The position numbers were made by a program, and so were the translations under genes. The notes under the pieces were generated by a model, which was not told the origin of the DNA, ran no database searches, and saw nothing but the letters and a program-made list of their open reading frames with translations. Below, piece after piece: positions 16,433 through 24,581 of a DNA stretch of 64,000 bases. This DNA comes from Amycolatopsis vancoresmycina. GTDB lineage: Bacteria; Actinomycetota; Actinomycetes; Mycobacteriales; Pseudonocardiaceae. Location: positions 248,001 through 312,000 of the forward strand of contig NZ_JNYY01000007.1 in NCBI RefSeq assembly GCF_000716785.1, in the 5' to 3' direction. Within the stretch, counting starts at the first letter, position 1, and every line of letters starts with the position of its first letter.

Positions 16433-17545
16433 TCAGCCGTGGATGCGGCCCGTCAGCTCCGCGAGCCGCTTGCCGCCGCCACCCCAGCGCAGCGCGATGA
16501 TCTCCGCCGCGATGGACACCGCCGTCTCCTCCGGGGTCCGGGCGCCCAGGTCGAGGCCGATCGGCGAGGACAGCCGTTCGAGCTCCGGCTCGGTGATCCC
16601 GGCTTCCCGCAGGCGGGCGAACCGGTCGTCGTGGGTCTTGCGGGAGCCCATCGCGCCGACGTAGCCGACGTCCAGGCGCAGCGCGACCTCCAGCAGCGGC
16701 ACGTCGAACTTCGGGTCGTGGGTCAGCACCGCGATCGCCGTGCGCCGGTCGATGCGGCCGGCGTCGGCCTCCGCCTGCAGGTAGCGGTGCGGCCAGTCGA
16801 CGACGACCTCGTGCGCGTCCGGGAAGCGGCTGGTGGTGGCGAACACCGGCCGCGCGTCGCACACCGTGACCTGGTAGCCGAGGTAGGCGCCCATGCGGGC
16901 CATCGCCGCGGCGAAGTCGATCGCGCCGAAGACCAGCAGCCGGGGCGGCGGCTCGAAGGAGTTGACGAACACCGCCATCCCCTCGCCGCGGCGCTGCCCG
17001 TCCGGGCCGTAGTGCAGGGTGCCGGTGCGGCCGCTGGCCAGCAGGCCGCGCGCGTCGTCGGCCACCGCGTCGTCCATCCGCGACGAGCCCAGCGAGCCCT
17101 CGGTGCGGTCCGGCCAGACGATCATGTGCTCGCCGACCAGGCCTTCGTGCTCGTGCTCGATGATCGTGACGACCGCGACCGGCTCACCGCCGCGCACGGA
17201 CGCGACCACGTCGCCGAGCTCCGGCATCGACTCGCGGTCGACCGGCTCGACGTAGATGTCGATGATCCCGCCGCAGGTCAGGCCGACCGCGAAGGCGTCG
17301 TCGTCGGAGACGCCGTAGCGCTGCAGCACCGGCTTGCGCTCGGCGACGACCTCCTGCGCCAGTTCGTAGACCGCGCCTTCGACGCAGCCGCCGGACACGC
17401 TGCCGGCGACCGTGCCGTCGGGGGCGACGACCATTGCGGCGCCCGGCGCGCGCGGCGCCGAGCTGAAGGTGGCGACCACGGTGCCGAGCCCGACGGTCTC
17501 GCCTTCGGACCAGCGGCGGAACACGTCGTCCAGTACGTCACGCAT
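16433..17545 (-). CDS. XdhC/CoxI-family molybdenum hydroxylase maturation protein
   Basis: A 370-residue XdhC-type factor. The N-terminal domain has SSAPRAPGAAMVV and the conserved SGGCVEGAVYELAQ. A TCGGIIDIYVEPV segment follows. The C-terminal half is a Rossmann domain ending in YVGAMGSRKTHDDR. The family binds and sulfurates molybdenum cofactor and inserts it into xanthine dehydrogenase-type enzymes. Its gene overlaps the CoxE-like gene by 8 bp and lies 204 bp before the S-L-M-G operon, so it almost certainly serves that enzyme. Confidence 0.92.
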   Translation of the reverse strand: MRDVLDDVFRRWSEGETVGLGTVVATFSSAPRAPGAAMVVAPDGTVAGSVSGGCVEGAVYELAQEVVAERKPVLQRYGVSDDDAFAVGLTCGGIIDIYVEPVDRESMPELGDVVASVRGGEPVAVVTIIEHEHEGLVGEHMIVWPDRTEGSLGSSRMDDAVADDARGLLASGRTGTLHYGPDGQRRGEGMAVFVNSFEPPPRLLVFGAIDFAAAMARMGAYLGYQVTVCDARPVFATTSRFPDAHEVVVDWPHRYLQAEADAGRIDRRTAIAVLTHDPKFDVPLLEVALRLDVGYVGAMGSRKTHDDRFARLREAGITEPELERLSSPIGLDLGARTPEETAVSIAAEIIALRWGGGGKRLAELTGRIHG

Positions 17546-18650
17546 CGGAAATCTCCCCGAGCAGTCGTTCCAAGGTGGCCAGGGTGTGCCCGGCCAGCAG
17601 CCGGTCGATGTGGGGCAGCGCGGCCACGATGCCCGACTGGACCGGAGCGTACCCCGCCCTTCCGGCGTGGGGATTCACCCAGAATACGGCGTGCGCGAGC
17701 CGGCGCAGGCGGGCGAGCTGCTCGCCGAGCAGGCCGGTGTCGCCGCGCTCCCAGCCGTCGGAGAACACCGTGACGACCGCGCGGCGCGCCACGCCGCGCC
17801 GGCCCCAGCGGTCGAGGAACGCCTGGAGCGTCTCCCCGAGCCGGGTCCCGCCGGCGAAGTCCGGCACCGCCGAGCCGGCCGCGAGCATCGCGCGTTCCGG
17901 GTCGCGCTGGCGCAGCTGCCGCGACACGCGGGTCAGCCGCGTGCCGAGGGTGAACACCTCGACGGACTGGGGCGCCGAGCGCGTCAGGACGTGGGCGAAC
18001 CGCAGCAGGGCGTCGGCGTACGGGCTCATGGAACCCGAGACGTCGACGAGCAGCACGACCCGCCGGGGCCGGCTGCCGCGCTTCGCCCGGACGAGCTTCA
18101 GGGGTTCGCCGCCGCTGGCGAGCATGGCGCGCAGCGTGCGTGACGGGTCGAGGCGGCCGCGCCGCGACGGCGTGCGGCGGGCGGCCGGCCGTCGCGGGGG
18201 CACGGGTTTCAGCGTGGCCAGCAGCTCGCGGAGGTGTTCGCGCTCGGCCGTGGTGAGTTCGGCGAGGTCGCGGTGACGCAGGACTTCCTGGGCGCTCGCG
18301 GCGACTTTGAGCTGGTCAGGGCCGTCGCCGCCCGCGGTGTCCGCGCCTTCGGCGGCGGCGAGCGGGGCGATCCGGGCCTGCTTCGGAGCGGCGGTCTTCG
18401 CGCGCTGCGGGGTCGTCGTTTCGATGGCGAACCACTGGCTGAACGCCTCTTCGTAGCACGGGAGGTCGTCGGGGCTCGAACACAGCGTCAGGCGCCCGGC
18501 CCAGTAGAGCTGGGTCGGTTCGGCGACGTCGATCTCGGCGACGGCGGCCAGGTACGCCTCGACGCGGTGCCCGTCGCAGGCAACCCCGGCTTCGCGCAGT
18601 GCGGCGGCGAACCCGGCGTACCCGGCGACGGGGTCGGCGGCGGTGGTCAT
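17538..18650 (-). CDS. CoxE-like von Willebrand factor A protein
   Basis: A 370-residue VWA protein with an intact MIDAS motif DVSGSM at 203-208 and the later FSDGWERGD. A basic linker precedes the VWA domain. CoxE and the AAA+ ATPase CoxD work as a chelatase-like pair in maturing the active site of CoxL-type enzymes. This gene overlaps xdhC, consistent with a maturation unit. Its usual partner coxD lies about 2.2 kb upstream, separated by a tRNA and a glycosyltransferase gene, an unusual split. Confidence 0.9.
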   Translation of the reverse strand: MTTAADPVAGYAGFAAALREAGVACDGHRVEAYLAAVAEIDVAEPTQLYWAGRLTLCSSPDDLPCYEEAFSQWFAIETTTPQRAKTAAPKQARIAPLAAAEGADTAGGDGPDQLKVAASAQEVLRHRDLAELTTAEREHLRELLATLKPVPPRRPAARRTPSRRGRLDPSRTLRAMLASGGEPLKLVRAKRGSRPRRVVLLVDVSGSMSPYADALLRFAHVLTRSAPQSVEVFTLGTRLTRVSRQLRQRDPERAMLAAGSAVPDFAGGTRLGETLQAFLDRWGRRGVARRAVVTVFSDGWERGDTGLLGEQLARLRRLAHAVFWVNPHAGRAGYAPVQSGIVAALPHIDRLLAGHTLATLERLLGEISDA

Positions 18651-18670
18651 ACGTCCATTGTGCGCTTTTC

Positions 18671-18747
18671 TGGCGTCCCGGCGAGGAGTCGAACCTCGGA
18701 CCTCGGCGTTCGTAGCGCCGCGCTCTCTCCTACTGAGCTACCGGGAC
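18671..18747 (-). tRNA. tRNA-Arg (anticodon ACG), CCA encoded
   Basis: A 77-nt cloverleaf on the minus strand. The acceptor stem GTCCCGG/CCGGGAC pairs fully. The D-stem is GCTC/GAGC with G18G19A20 in the loop. The anticodon stem CGGCG/CGCCG holds the loop CTACGAA, giving anticodon ACG. The T-arm is CGAGG-TTCGACT-CCTCG. Discriminator G and CCA are encoded. U8, A14, U33 and the TTC of the T-loop are all in place. A20 and C35/G36 agree with arginine identity. It should read CGU/CGC/CGA after deamination to inosine. A nearby hairpin (18753-18794) and an Arg-rich mini-ORF precede it on the same strand. Confidence 0.93.
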
Positions 18748-18752
18748 AGGGG

Positions 18753-18794
18753 CGGTCTGCGCACTCGTCCCTCCCCGGACGGGCGCGCAGACCG
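18753..18794 (-). other. Hairpin just upstream of tRNA-Arg
   Basis: Arms CGGTCTGCGC (18753-18762) and GCGCAGACCG (18785-18794) pair perfectly over 10 bp, with inner GTCC/GGAC pairs. It ends 6 bp upstream of the tRNA 5' end on the minus strand. It may be a processing or termination element. Confidence 0.5.
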
Positions 18795-18865
18795 CGCTCT
18801 TCGCCGCGGCCGACCCAAGGTAGCGAGGGGTGGGCGCGAAGAGCTTTTCGGAAGGAAAAGGGAAG

Positions 18866-18922
18866 TCAGCGAACGGCTCGGGAGATCGTGCCGCACGAGT
18901 TCCGGTTCTGCCGTCGGGTCAC
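18866..18922 (-). CDS. Candidate 18-residue Arg-rich peptide upstream of tRNA-Arg
   Basis: A GTG at 18922 preceded by a near-perfect AGGAGGAG reads VTRRQNRNSCGTISRAVR and then TGA. Five of 18 codons are arginine (CGA twice, CGG twice, CGC once). It lies between the terminator of the glycosyltransferase gene and the tRNA-Arg on the same strand. The ribosome-binding site is much better than for most genes here. Function is unknown; a leader peptide is one possibility. Confidence 0.4.
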   Translation of the reverse strand: MTRRQNRNSCGTISRAVR

Positions 18923-18998
18923 GATCTCCTCCTCTCGGTGGCGGTTTCTGCTGTGCTGGGAAAAGGATGCCCGAATGCCCCGCCGGCAGGCAACGCAA

Positions 18999-19043
18999 TT
19001 AAAAACGCCCGCCTCGGCAGTCCATTGCAGACTGTCGAGGCGG
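18999..19043 (-). terminator. Rho-independent terminator of the GT-C glycosyltransferase gene
   Basis: A 14-bp stem (19009-19022 with 19030-19043, one G-U pair, 7-nt loop) is followed on the minus strand by GCG and TTTTT. It sits 16 bp after the stop at 19060. Confidence 0.82.
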
Positions 19044-19059
19044 ACGTGGTTTCCGGAGT

Positions 19060-20826
19060 TCAGGCGGCCTTGGTGCCGGGCTGGATGTTCGCGCAGCCGC
19101 GCAGGCCGGCCGTCTTGTTCAGCTCCAGGACCGGGGTCAGCGTCTTCTGGGCGTACGCCTGGAGTTCCGCCAGCTTCGCCGGGTCGACCAGGTCGCGCCG
19201 GACGTGGTAGCTGACCCAGTTGCGCGAGTCGACCGTCGAGTTGCCGATCCCCTGGTTGGCGAAGATCGTCACGTAGTCGCGGTCGAACCGCGGATCCTGG
19301 TCGAACTGCAGCGTGGTGATCCACGACCCGATGAACGTGATCAGCTCCGGCTTGGCCTTCGTGAAGACGTAGTCGCGCAGCCCCTGCAGGTCGGCGTCGT
19401 GCAGGTAGTCGGCGATCGGCTTGTCGCCGAGGCCGGCCAGGTCGAGGACCCGGATGCGGCTGCCCAGCGACGTCCCGCCGAGGTCGATGAGGCCGACCTG
19501 CGCGGTGTCGGGCAGCTTGAGGATGTCCGCGAACCCGTTGACGGTCTGGGCGTCGCGCTCGGCGACGATGCAGAACGCCGTCTTGACGTTGGCGCGGTAG
19601 GTCGTGCCCTGCGTGTAGAGCCCGCTCAGCGAGCTGACCAGCGCCACCACGAGCAGGCAGCCGAGCACGATCCGGCCGCGCAGCCGGGCCGCGGACAGCG
19701 CCTCGACGACCACGATCGCGCCGCCGAACGCGCCGAGCGTCCAGATCGGTGTCGCGAAGCGCAGCTGCCCCATCCAGTCGTACTCGAGCACGATGTAGGC
19801 GACGACGGTGAGCCCGAACGGCACGAGCAGCGCGACCAGGCCGGTGCGCAGCCGCGACGGCCGGACCAGCAGCATCACCAGGCACGCGACGGCGACCGCG
19901 ACGACCAGCCAGCCCACGTAGGAGACGATTTCGCCCGGCCGCGCGAGGTCGTCGAGGTCCGGCGGCTGCTGCCCCTTCGCGACGGCGGTGTTGGGCACCA
20001 GCCGGCCGAATTCGAACCAGCGGAAGACCACGTAGGCGCCGTAGGGCACGGCGAACCCGGCGACCGACACGACGACCGCGCGGACGCTGCGGCCGAGCAG
20101 GTCCCGCTTGAGGAACAGCAGGACGACGATCGGGTAGGCACCGGCGTAGATGATCCCGTCGGGCCGGGTCAGCGCGGCGAGCACGGCGATCAGCCCGGCA
20201 CCGGCGGCGATCCGGGTGTCGAGCAGCCGGCCGCTCTGCACCGCGCGCAGGATCAGCACGGCGAGGGCGGCGATCGTCAGCGCGTAGAAGGAGTTTTCGA
20301 GTCCGGAGAAGCACCAGATGACGAAGGACGGGATCGCGGCGAGCGCGGCCCCGGCGGCGAACGTGACCAGCGCGGGCCGGCGCGTGAGCGTCTTCGCGCC
20401 GAAGTAAAACAGGACGAGGATGCCGGCGCAGCAGGCCAGCGCGAGGGCCTTGGGGAAGAGGATCTGGTCGTTGACGCCGAAGAGCGTGCCGTGGTCGAAC
20501 AGGCCGACGAGCTTGCCGAGGGCGAGCAGGACCATCCAGGTCGGGTTGGAGTACCCCTCGACCGGCGCGGCGCCGGGCTGCAGGACCGGGCCGAAGCCGT
20601 CGGCGACGTTGCGCGAGTAGGCGAACGTGATGGCGGCGTCGTCGATCAGCCAGCGGCCGTAGAGCGAGGCGTGCGCGGCGATCAGCGCGGTCCCGCCGAG
20701 CACCGCGGCGACGGCGGCGAGCCGGGGCCGCCACCCCCGGCGTCCGGTGGCTGTGCCGTCCGGCCCGGGCCGGTCCGGCCCCGCTTCGGCCACCGGTCTC
20801 GTTTCGGTCGTCTCCGCCACGCTCAT
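19060..20826 (-). CDS. GT-C superfamily glycosyltransferase, AftB-like arabinofuranosyltransferase family
   Basis: A 588-residue polytopic protein of about ten membrane segments and a C-terminal extracytoplasmic domain (about 420-588). The first loop carries the GT-C acidic motif and the surrounding pattern DDAAITFAYSRNVADGFGPV, then VEGYSNPTW. These resemble the DD-containing loop of decaprenyl-phosphoarabinose-dependent transferases such as AftB. It would add sugars to cell-wall polysaccharide from a lipid-linked donor. Specificity is inferred from loop resemblance only. It interrupts the coxD-coxE neighbourhood. A strong terminator follows. Confidence 0.8.
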   Translation of the reverse strand: MSVAETTETRPVAEAGPDRPGPDGTATGRRGWRPRLAAVAAVLGGTALIAAHASLYGRWLIDDAAITFAYSRNVADGFGPVLQPGAAPVEGYSNPTWMVLLALGKLVGLFDHGTLFGVNDQILFPKALALACCAGILVLFYFGAKTLTRRPALVTFAAGAALAAIPSFVIWCFSGLENSFYALTIAALAVLILRAVQSGRLLDTRIAAGAGLIAVLAALTRPDGIIYAGAYPIVVLLFLKRDLLGRSVRAVVVSVAGFAVPYGAYVVFRWFEFGRLVPNTAVAKGQQPPDLDDLARPGEIVSYVGWLVVAVAVACLVMLLVRPSRLRTGLVALLVPFGLTVVAYIVLEYDWMGQLRFATPIWTLGAFGGAIVVVEALSAARLRGRIVLGCLLVVALVSSLSGLYTQGTTYRANVKTAFCIVAERDAQTVNGFADILKLPDTAQVGLIDLGGTSLGSRIRVLDLAGLGDKPIADYLHDADLQGLRDYVFTKAKPELITFIGSWITTLQFDQDPRFDRDYVTIFANQGIGNSTVDSRNWVSYHVRRDLVDPAKLAELQAYAQKTLTPVLELNKTAGLRGCANIQPGTKAA

Positions 20827-20872
20827 CCGCGGGTCCTCCCCCGTCTCGGCTTCGTCCGTCGTCCCACCGGGA

Positions 20873-21742
20873 TCAGGCGAAGAGGGCGTCGAGCTTCGCC
20901 CGGACCCGGTCGAGGTCTTCGCTGTACTTCAGGACTGCGCCGAGTGTCCGCGCCGCCGTCGCCGCGTCCAGTTCGTCACGCTGCAGAGTCAGCAGGGCTC
21001 GCGCCCAGTCGAGTGACTCCGCCACTCCCGGTGGCTTCAGCAGATCCATTTCACGAAGGCGGTGTACCGCTTCTGCGATCTGCCGGGCCAGCACTTCGCC
21101 TGTTTGCGGGATCCTACGTCGCAGGATGGCGACCTCCCGAACCAGGTCCGGGTGTTCGAGCCAGTGGTAGAGGCAGCGGCGCTTGAGCGCGTCGTGCACT
21201 TCGCGGGTCCGGTTCGAGGTCAGGACGACCAGCGGGGGCTGTTCGGCGCGGACCTCGCCGTACTCGGGAATGGTGACCGCGTGTTCGTCGAGCAGTTGCA
21301 GGAGGAAGGCTTCGAACTCGTCGTCGGCGCGGTCGATTTCGTCGATGAGCAGGACACAGGGTGCGCTGATCAGGGCCTGCAGCAGCGGCCGGGCGAGCAG
21401 GAACCGTTCGGTGTAGAGGGAACGTTCGGCGGTCTCGACGTCGAGGTGCCCGTCACCGGCGGCTTCGAGCGCGCGCAGGTGCAGGAGCTGCCGCGGGAAG
21501 TCCCATTCGTAGAGGGCTTGGGAGGCGTCGATGCCTTCGTGGCACTGGAGGCGGACGAGCGGCCGCCCGAGCGCGGTGGCCAGCGCGAGGGCGAGCGAGG
21601 TCTTGCCGGTCCCGGGCTCGCCTTCGCAGAAGAGGGGCCGCCCCATCCGCAGGGCGAGGAAACCGGCGGTCGCGAGCCCGTCATCGGCGAGATAACCGGT
21701 GGCGTCGAGCGCCGCGGCGAGTTCTTCGGGCGAGTCCGTCAC
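20873..21742 (-). CDS. CoxD-like MoxR-family AAA+ ATPase
   Basis: A 289-residue AAA+ protein with Walker A GEPGTGKT (41-48) and Walker B CVLLIDEIDRAD (DE at about 134-135), then LTSNRTREVHDALKRR as sensor/Arg-finger region. The start is GTG 21742; upstream in-frame sequence belongs to the neighbouring gene and lacks family similarity. CoxD ATPases assist insertion of sulfur and copper or general activation of CoxL-type enzymes together with the VWA protein CoxE. The gene lies 28 bp after the MocA-like gene, so the two are likely co-transcribed. Confidence 0.9.
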   Translation of the reverse strand: MTDSPEELAAALDATGYLADDGLATAGFLALRMGRPLFCEGEPGTGKTSLALALATALGRPLVRLQCHEGIDASQALYEWDFPRQLLHLRALEAAGDGHLDVETAERSLYTERFLLARPLLQALISAPCVLLIDEIDRADDEFEAFLLQLLDEHAVTIPEYGEVRAEQPPLVVLTSNRTREVHDALKRRCLYHWLEHPDLVREVAILRRRIPQTGEVLARQIAEAVHRLREMDLLKPPGVAESLDWARALLTLQRDELDAATAARTLGAVLKYSEDLDRVRAKLDALFA

Positions 21743-21770
21743 GCTGACGATCGTAGGCGGCGAGCGGGGC

Positions 21771-22355
21771 TCACGCCGGGCCCGGGAGGTCGGCGGGCCG
21801 GTCGACGTCCCGCCCGCTGCCGAGGTCACCGCACTCGACGAGCGTGAGGTCGGCCCGGCCGGCCAGCCAGTCCCGGGCCCCGCGATCACCACGGGCGGTT
21901 CCGGCGATCTCGGACCACCAGCGGCGGCCGAGCAGGACGGGGTGCCCGGGGATGCCGTCGTAAGCGGCACGGGCGACGGTGTCGGCGGCGGCGAGGGCGG
22001 CAACGCGGGCGAGGACGTCGGGCCCGACCCACGGGAGATCGACGAGGTGAACGAGCGCGGCGACGGGTTCGGGGGTGGCGGCGAGGGCGGCGAGACCGGC
22101 GCCGAGGGAGGCGCCCATGCCGGTGGCCCAGTCGGCGGCTTCGACGGCTTGCGAGGGGTCGGGGAGGAGGGCCCGGACCTGATCGGCGGCGGCGCCGACC
22201 ACGACCCGGACGGGCGCGCACCCGGCGGCGGTCAGGGTGCGGAGGGCGCGGAGGACAAGGGGGTCGCCGTCGATCTGGGCGAGGGCTTTGGGGCTGCCGA
22301 ACCGCCGCCCGGCTCCGGCGGCGAGCAGCAGCCCGGCGACTGGCGGGGTGGTCAT
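21771..22355 (-). CDS. MocA-like molybdenum cofactor nucleotidyltransferase
   Basis: A 194-residue MobA/MocA-type NTP transferase. The N-terminal nucleotide motif is LLLAAGAGRRFGSPKAL. LVHLVDLPWVGPDV is the metal-binding LxDxP-like motif, and GIPGHPVLLGRRWW follows as in cytidylyltransferases. Xanthine dehydrogenase-family enzymes need molybdopterin cytosine dinucleotide, which MocA makes from CTP. The position directly before coxD and near the CoxSLM-like operon supports that role. Other small NTP transferases cannot be fully excluded. Confidence 0.85.
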   Translation of the reverse strand: MTTPPVAGLLLAAGAGRRFGSPKALAQIDGDPLVLRALRTLTAAGCAPVRVVVGAAADQVRALLPDPSQAVEAADWATGMGASLGAGLAALAATPEPVAALVHLVDLPWVGPDVLARVAALAAADTVARAAYDGIPGHPVLLGRRWWSEIAGTARGDRGARDWLAGRADLTLVECGDLGSGRDVDRPADLPGPA

Positions 22356-22562
22356 GAGGGGGCCCCGGCAGTCAGGAAGGCGGGCGGCTGCGGGAGAGGT
22401 GGCGGTGCGGCGGTGATCGCCTGGCTGGCCAGAAGCAGAACTTCAGCCGATGCCGCGCCTCCGGCCGCCGCTGGCTGCGGAGAAAGGAACACAGCGAACG
22501 CGACCTCCGCTGCTATGGGCAGCCCTCCGGTCGTCGGCCGCCGCCGGGTGGCGGCTGCCCAC

Positions 22563-23396
22563 TCAGCCATGGGCGCGGTCCGGGGCGCCGATCGCAAGGT
22601 CTGCTTCGATCGCCCGGGCCGTCTCCAAAAGCGGGGGGACCAGCTCGGTCTCCACCGACTCCGCCGTAGTCCGGCTTGCGTGGGTCGACAGGTTCACCGC
22701 TGCCACCACGCGGCCCTTGCGGTTGCGGATCGGGGCTGCCACCGAACGGAGGCCTTCCTCCAGTTCCTGGTCCACCATCGCCCAGCCCTGGCCGGCCACC
22801 TTGGCCAGCTCGGCCCGGAGGGAAGTGGGGGCCGTCACCGTGTGGTCCGTCAGGCGGTTCAGCTCCGCCACGACGAAGTACGCCTCCAGCTCCGCCTTGC
22901 TGAGGCCGGCCAGCAGGACGTGGCCCATCGATGTCGCGTGCGCCGGGAAGCGGGTGCCCACGTTGATGCTCACCGTCATGATGCGGGACACCGCCACCCG
23001 CGCCACGTAGACGATGTCCGTTCCCTCCAGGACCGAGACCGAGCTCGATTCGTGCACGCTCGCCGACAGGTGCTCCAGGTGCGGCTGCGCCACCTCCGGC
23101 AACGTCATGCTCGACAAGTACGCGTAGCCCAGCTCCAGCACCCGGGCCGTCAGCGAGAAGTACTTGCCGTCGGTGCGGACGTAGCCGAGGTCGGTCAGCG
23201 TCAGGAGGAACCGGCGGGCCGCCGCGCGGGTGAGGCCCGTCGCGCGGGCGACGTCGCTCAGGGTGAGCTCCGCCGCTCCCGCGTGGAACGCCTTGATCAC
23301 GGCCAGGCCGCGCTCCAGCGACTGCACGTGGTGGGCACCGCGGTGCGCCGGTTCACCGTCCAGCTCGACCTCGACCTGCGCCCTCGTCACGTCCAT
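22563..23396 (-). CDS. pcaR: IclR-family regulator, probable PcaR of the protocatechuate operon
   Basis: A 277-residue IclR protein. The N-terminal winged helix-turn-helix includes LTLSDVARATGLTRAAARRFLLTL, shown here in two parts: LTLSDVARATGL and TRAAARRFLLTL. A ligand-binding IclR domain follows (GYAYLSSMTLPEVAQPHL, VGTRFPAHATSMGHVLLAGL). The subgroup with VQSLERGLAVIKAF and this C-terminal pattern includes PcaR/PobR regulators. It lies last in the pca gene run, 10 bp after pcaC. The start is taken as ATG 23396; GTG 23405 is possible. Control of the operon by protocatechuate or beta-ketoadipate is inferred. Confidence 0.88.
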   Translation of the reverse strand: MDVTRAQVEVELDGEPAHRGAHHVQSLERGLAVIKAFHAGAAELTLSDVARATGLTRAAARRFLLTLTDLGYVRTDGKYFSLTARVLELGYAYLSSMTLPEVAQPHLEHLSASVHESSSVSVLEGTDIVYVARVAVSRIMTVSINVGTRFPAHATSMGHVLLAGLSKAELEAYFVVAELNRLTDHTVTAPTSLRAELAKVAGQGWAMVDQELEEGLRSVAAPIRNRKGRVVAAVNLSTHASRTTAESVETELVPPLLETARAIEADLAIGAPDRAHG

Positions 23397-23406
23397 TCCC
23401 GGCACC

Positions 23407-23808
23407 CTATCCGGCGTCCTTCGGCACGGCGCTCGGCTCGCCGAGCTCGGCCAGCGTGCGCTGGGCGATGGCGAACGCCGCGTTCGCCGCCGGGGCGCCC
23501 GCGTACACCGCCGTGTGCAGCAGGACCTCGCCGATCTCCGCCGCCGTCAGGCCGTTGCGGACCGCCGCCCGGACGTGCATCTCCAGCTCGTTGTGCGCCT
23601 GCAACGCCGTCAGCGCCGCCAGCGTCACGCAGCTGCGCGTGCGGCGGTCCAGGCCGTCGCGGGCCCAGACCGAGCCCCAGGCGCCCTCGGTGATGTAGTC
23701 CTGGAACGGGCGGCTGAAGTCCGTGGTGCCCGCGACCGCGCGGTCGACGTGCTCGTCGCCGAGCACCTCGCGCCGCACCTTCATGCCCTGCTCGTGGCGG
23801 TCCGTCAC
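23407..23808 (-). CDS. pcaC: 4-carboxymuconolactone decarboxylase (PcaC)
   Basis: A 133-residue AhpD-like fold enzyme that decarboxylates gamma-carboxymuconolactone to beta-ketoadipate enol-lactone. Typical segments are MKVRREVLGDEHVDRA, FQDYITEGAWGSVWAR and TLAALTALQAHNELEMHVRA (the last containing the conserved His and Glu). The GTG start overlaps the pcaD stop by four bases. In many streptomycetes these two activities are fused as PcaL; here they are separate genes. Confidence 0.93.
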   Translation of the reverse strand: MTDRHEQGMKVRREVLGDEHVDRAVAGTTDFSRPFQDYITEGAWGSVWARDGLDRRTRSCVTLAALTALQAHNELEMHVRAAVRNGLTAAEIGEVLLHTAVYAGAPAANAAFAIAQRTLAELGEPSAVPKDAG

Positions 23809-24581
23809 GTTCGCTCCAAGTGGTCCAGGATCAGCCGGGTGAACTCCGCCGGCTGTTCGTAGCTGCCCAGGTGCGCGGCGCCGGGCACGACCTCCAGCCG
23901 CGCGCCGGGGATGCCCTCGGCGATCGGCCGCGCGTGCTCCTCCGGCGAAGTCGCCGGGTCGTCCGCGCCCGCGATGACCAAGGTGGGTGCGGTGACCTTC
24001 GGCAGCAGCTCCAGCAGGTCCATCCGCTCGATCGCGCCGCAGCAGGCCGCGTAGCCCTCGGCTGGGACCGCCGCGATCATCGCGCGGAGGAACTCGGCCC
24101 GCTCCGGGTGGCGTTCGCGGTACGCCGGCGTCAGCCAGCGGCTCACCCCCGCCTCGGCCACCGCCGCGGTGCCTTCGGCGCGGACCGTGCGGGCCCGCTC
24201 CGCCCACATCGACGGCGGGCCGAGCTTCGCGGACGTGCAGCACAGCACCAGGCTCGCGATCCGGTCCGGCGCGTGGATGCCCAGCCACATCCCCGTCATG
24301 CCGCCAAGCGACAGGCCCACGTGGTGCACCCGCTCGGCGCCGAGCTCGTCGAGCAGCGCCAGGACGTCGGCGCCCAGGTCTTCGAGCTCGTAGGGCCCCG
24401 GCGGGACCGGCGACGCGCCGTGCCCGCGCGTGTCGTACCGGGCCACCCGGAACCCGCGCGCCACCAGCGGCGCGACCTGCGGTTCCCACATCCGCAGGTC
24501 GCTGCCGAGCGACCCGCCGAAGACGACCACCGGCCCGTCCTCGGGACCTTCCGCGACCCAGTGCAGCTTCACGGCGCTCAT
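23805..24581 (-). CDS. pcaD: 3-oxoadipate enol-lactonase (PcaD)
   Basis: A 258-residue alpha/beta hydrolase. The catalytic triad is visible: the nucleophile in GLSLGGMTG, the Asp near IAGADDPATS and the His in GAAHLGSYEQP. It hydrolyses beta-ketoadipate enol-lactone to beta-ketoadipate. The ATG overlaps the pcaG stop by four bases and the 3' end overlaps pcaC. This packing leaves no space for a pcaB gene between pcaG and pcaD, where cycloisomerase is often found. Confidence 0.93.
   Translation of the reverse strand: MSAVKLHWVAEGPEDGPVVVFGGSLGSDLRMWEPQVAPLVARGFRVARYDTRGHGASPVPPGPYELEDLGADVLALLDELGAERVHHVGLSLGGMTGMWLGIHAPDRIASLVLCCTSAKLGPPSMWAERARTVRAEGTAAVAEAGVSRWLTPAYRERHPERAEFLRAMIAAVPAEGYAACCGAIERMDLLELLPKVTAPTLVIAGADDPATSPEEHARPIAEGIPGARLEVVPGAAHLGSYEQPAEFTRLILDHLERT

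Larger units (their letters stand above)
18748..19059. other. Intergenic region upstream of tRNA-Arg
   Basis: A 312-bp stretch with no large gene. It contains, on the minus strand, the glycosyltransferase terminator, the 18-codon mini-ORF and the hairpin before the tRNA. A 9-bp inverted repeat GCTCTTCGC/GCGAAGAGC also joins 18796-18804 to 18836-18844. Confidence 0.55.

Noticed and set aside
18671..20872. Integrative element inserted at the tRNA-Arg
   Set aside because: No integrase, relaxase or transposase gene and no repeat of the tRNA 3' end was found next to the glycosyltransferase gene; only the gene order is suggestive.
11404..22355. True aerobic CO dehydrogenase (form I) operon
   Set aside because: Active-site loop is AYRGAGR (form II) and the gene order is S-L-M; CO oxidation is not supported.
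22352..22597. 81-codon minus-strand ORF between the MocA-like and IclR genes
   Set aside because: Mostly Ala/Pro, no Shine-Dalgarno, overlaps the ends of both neighbours; treated as non-coding.
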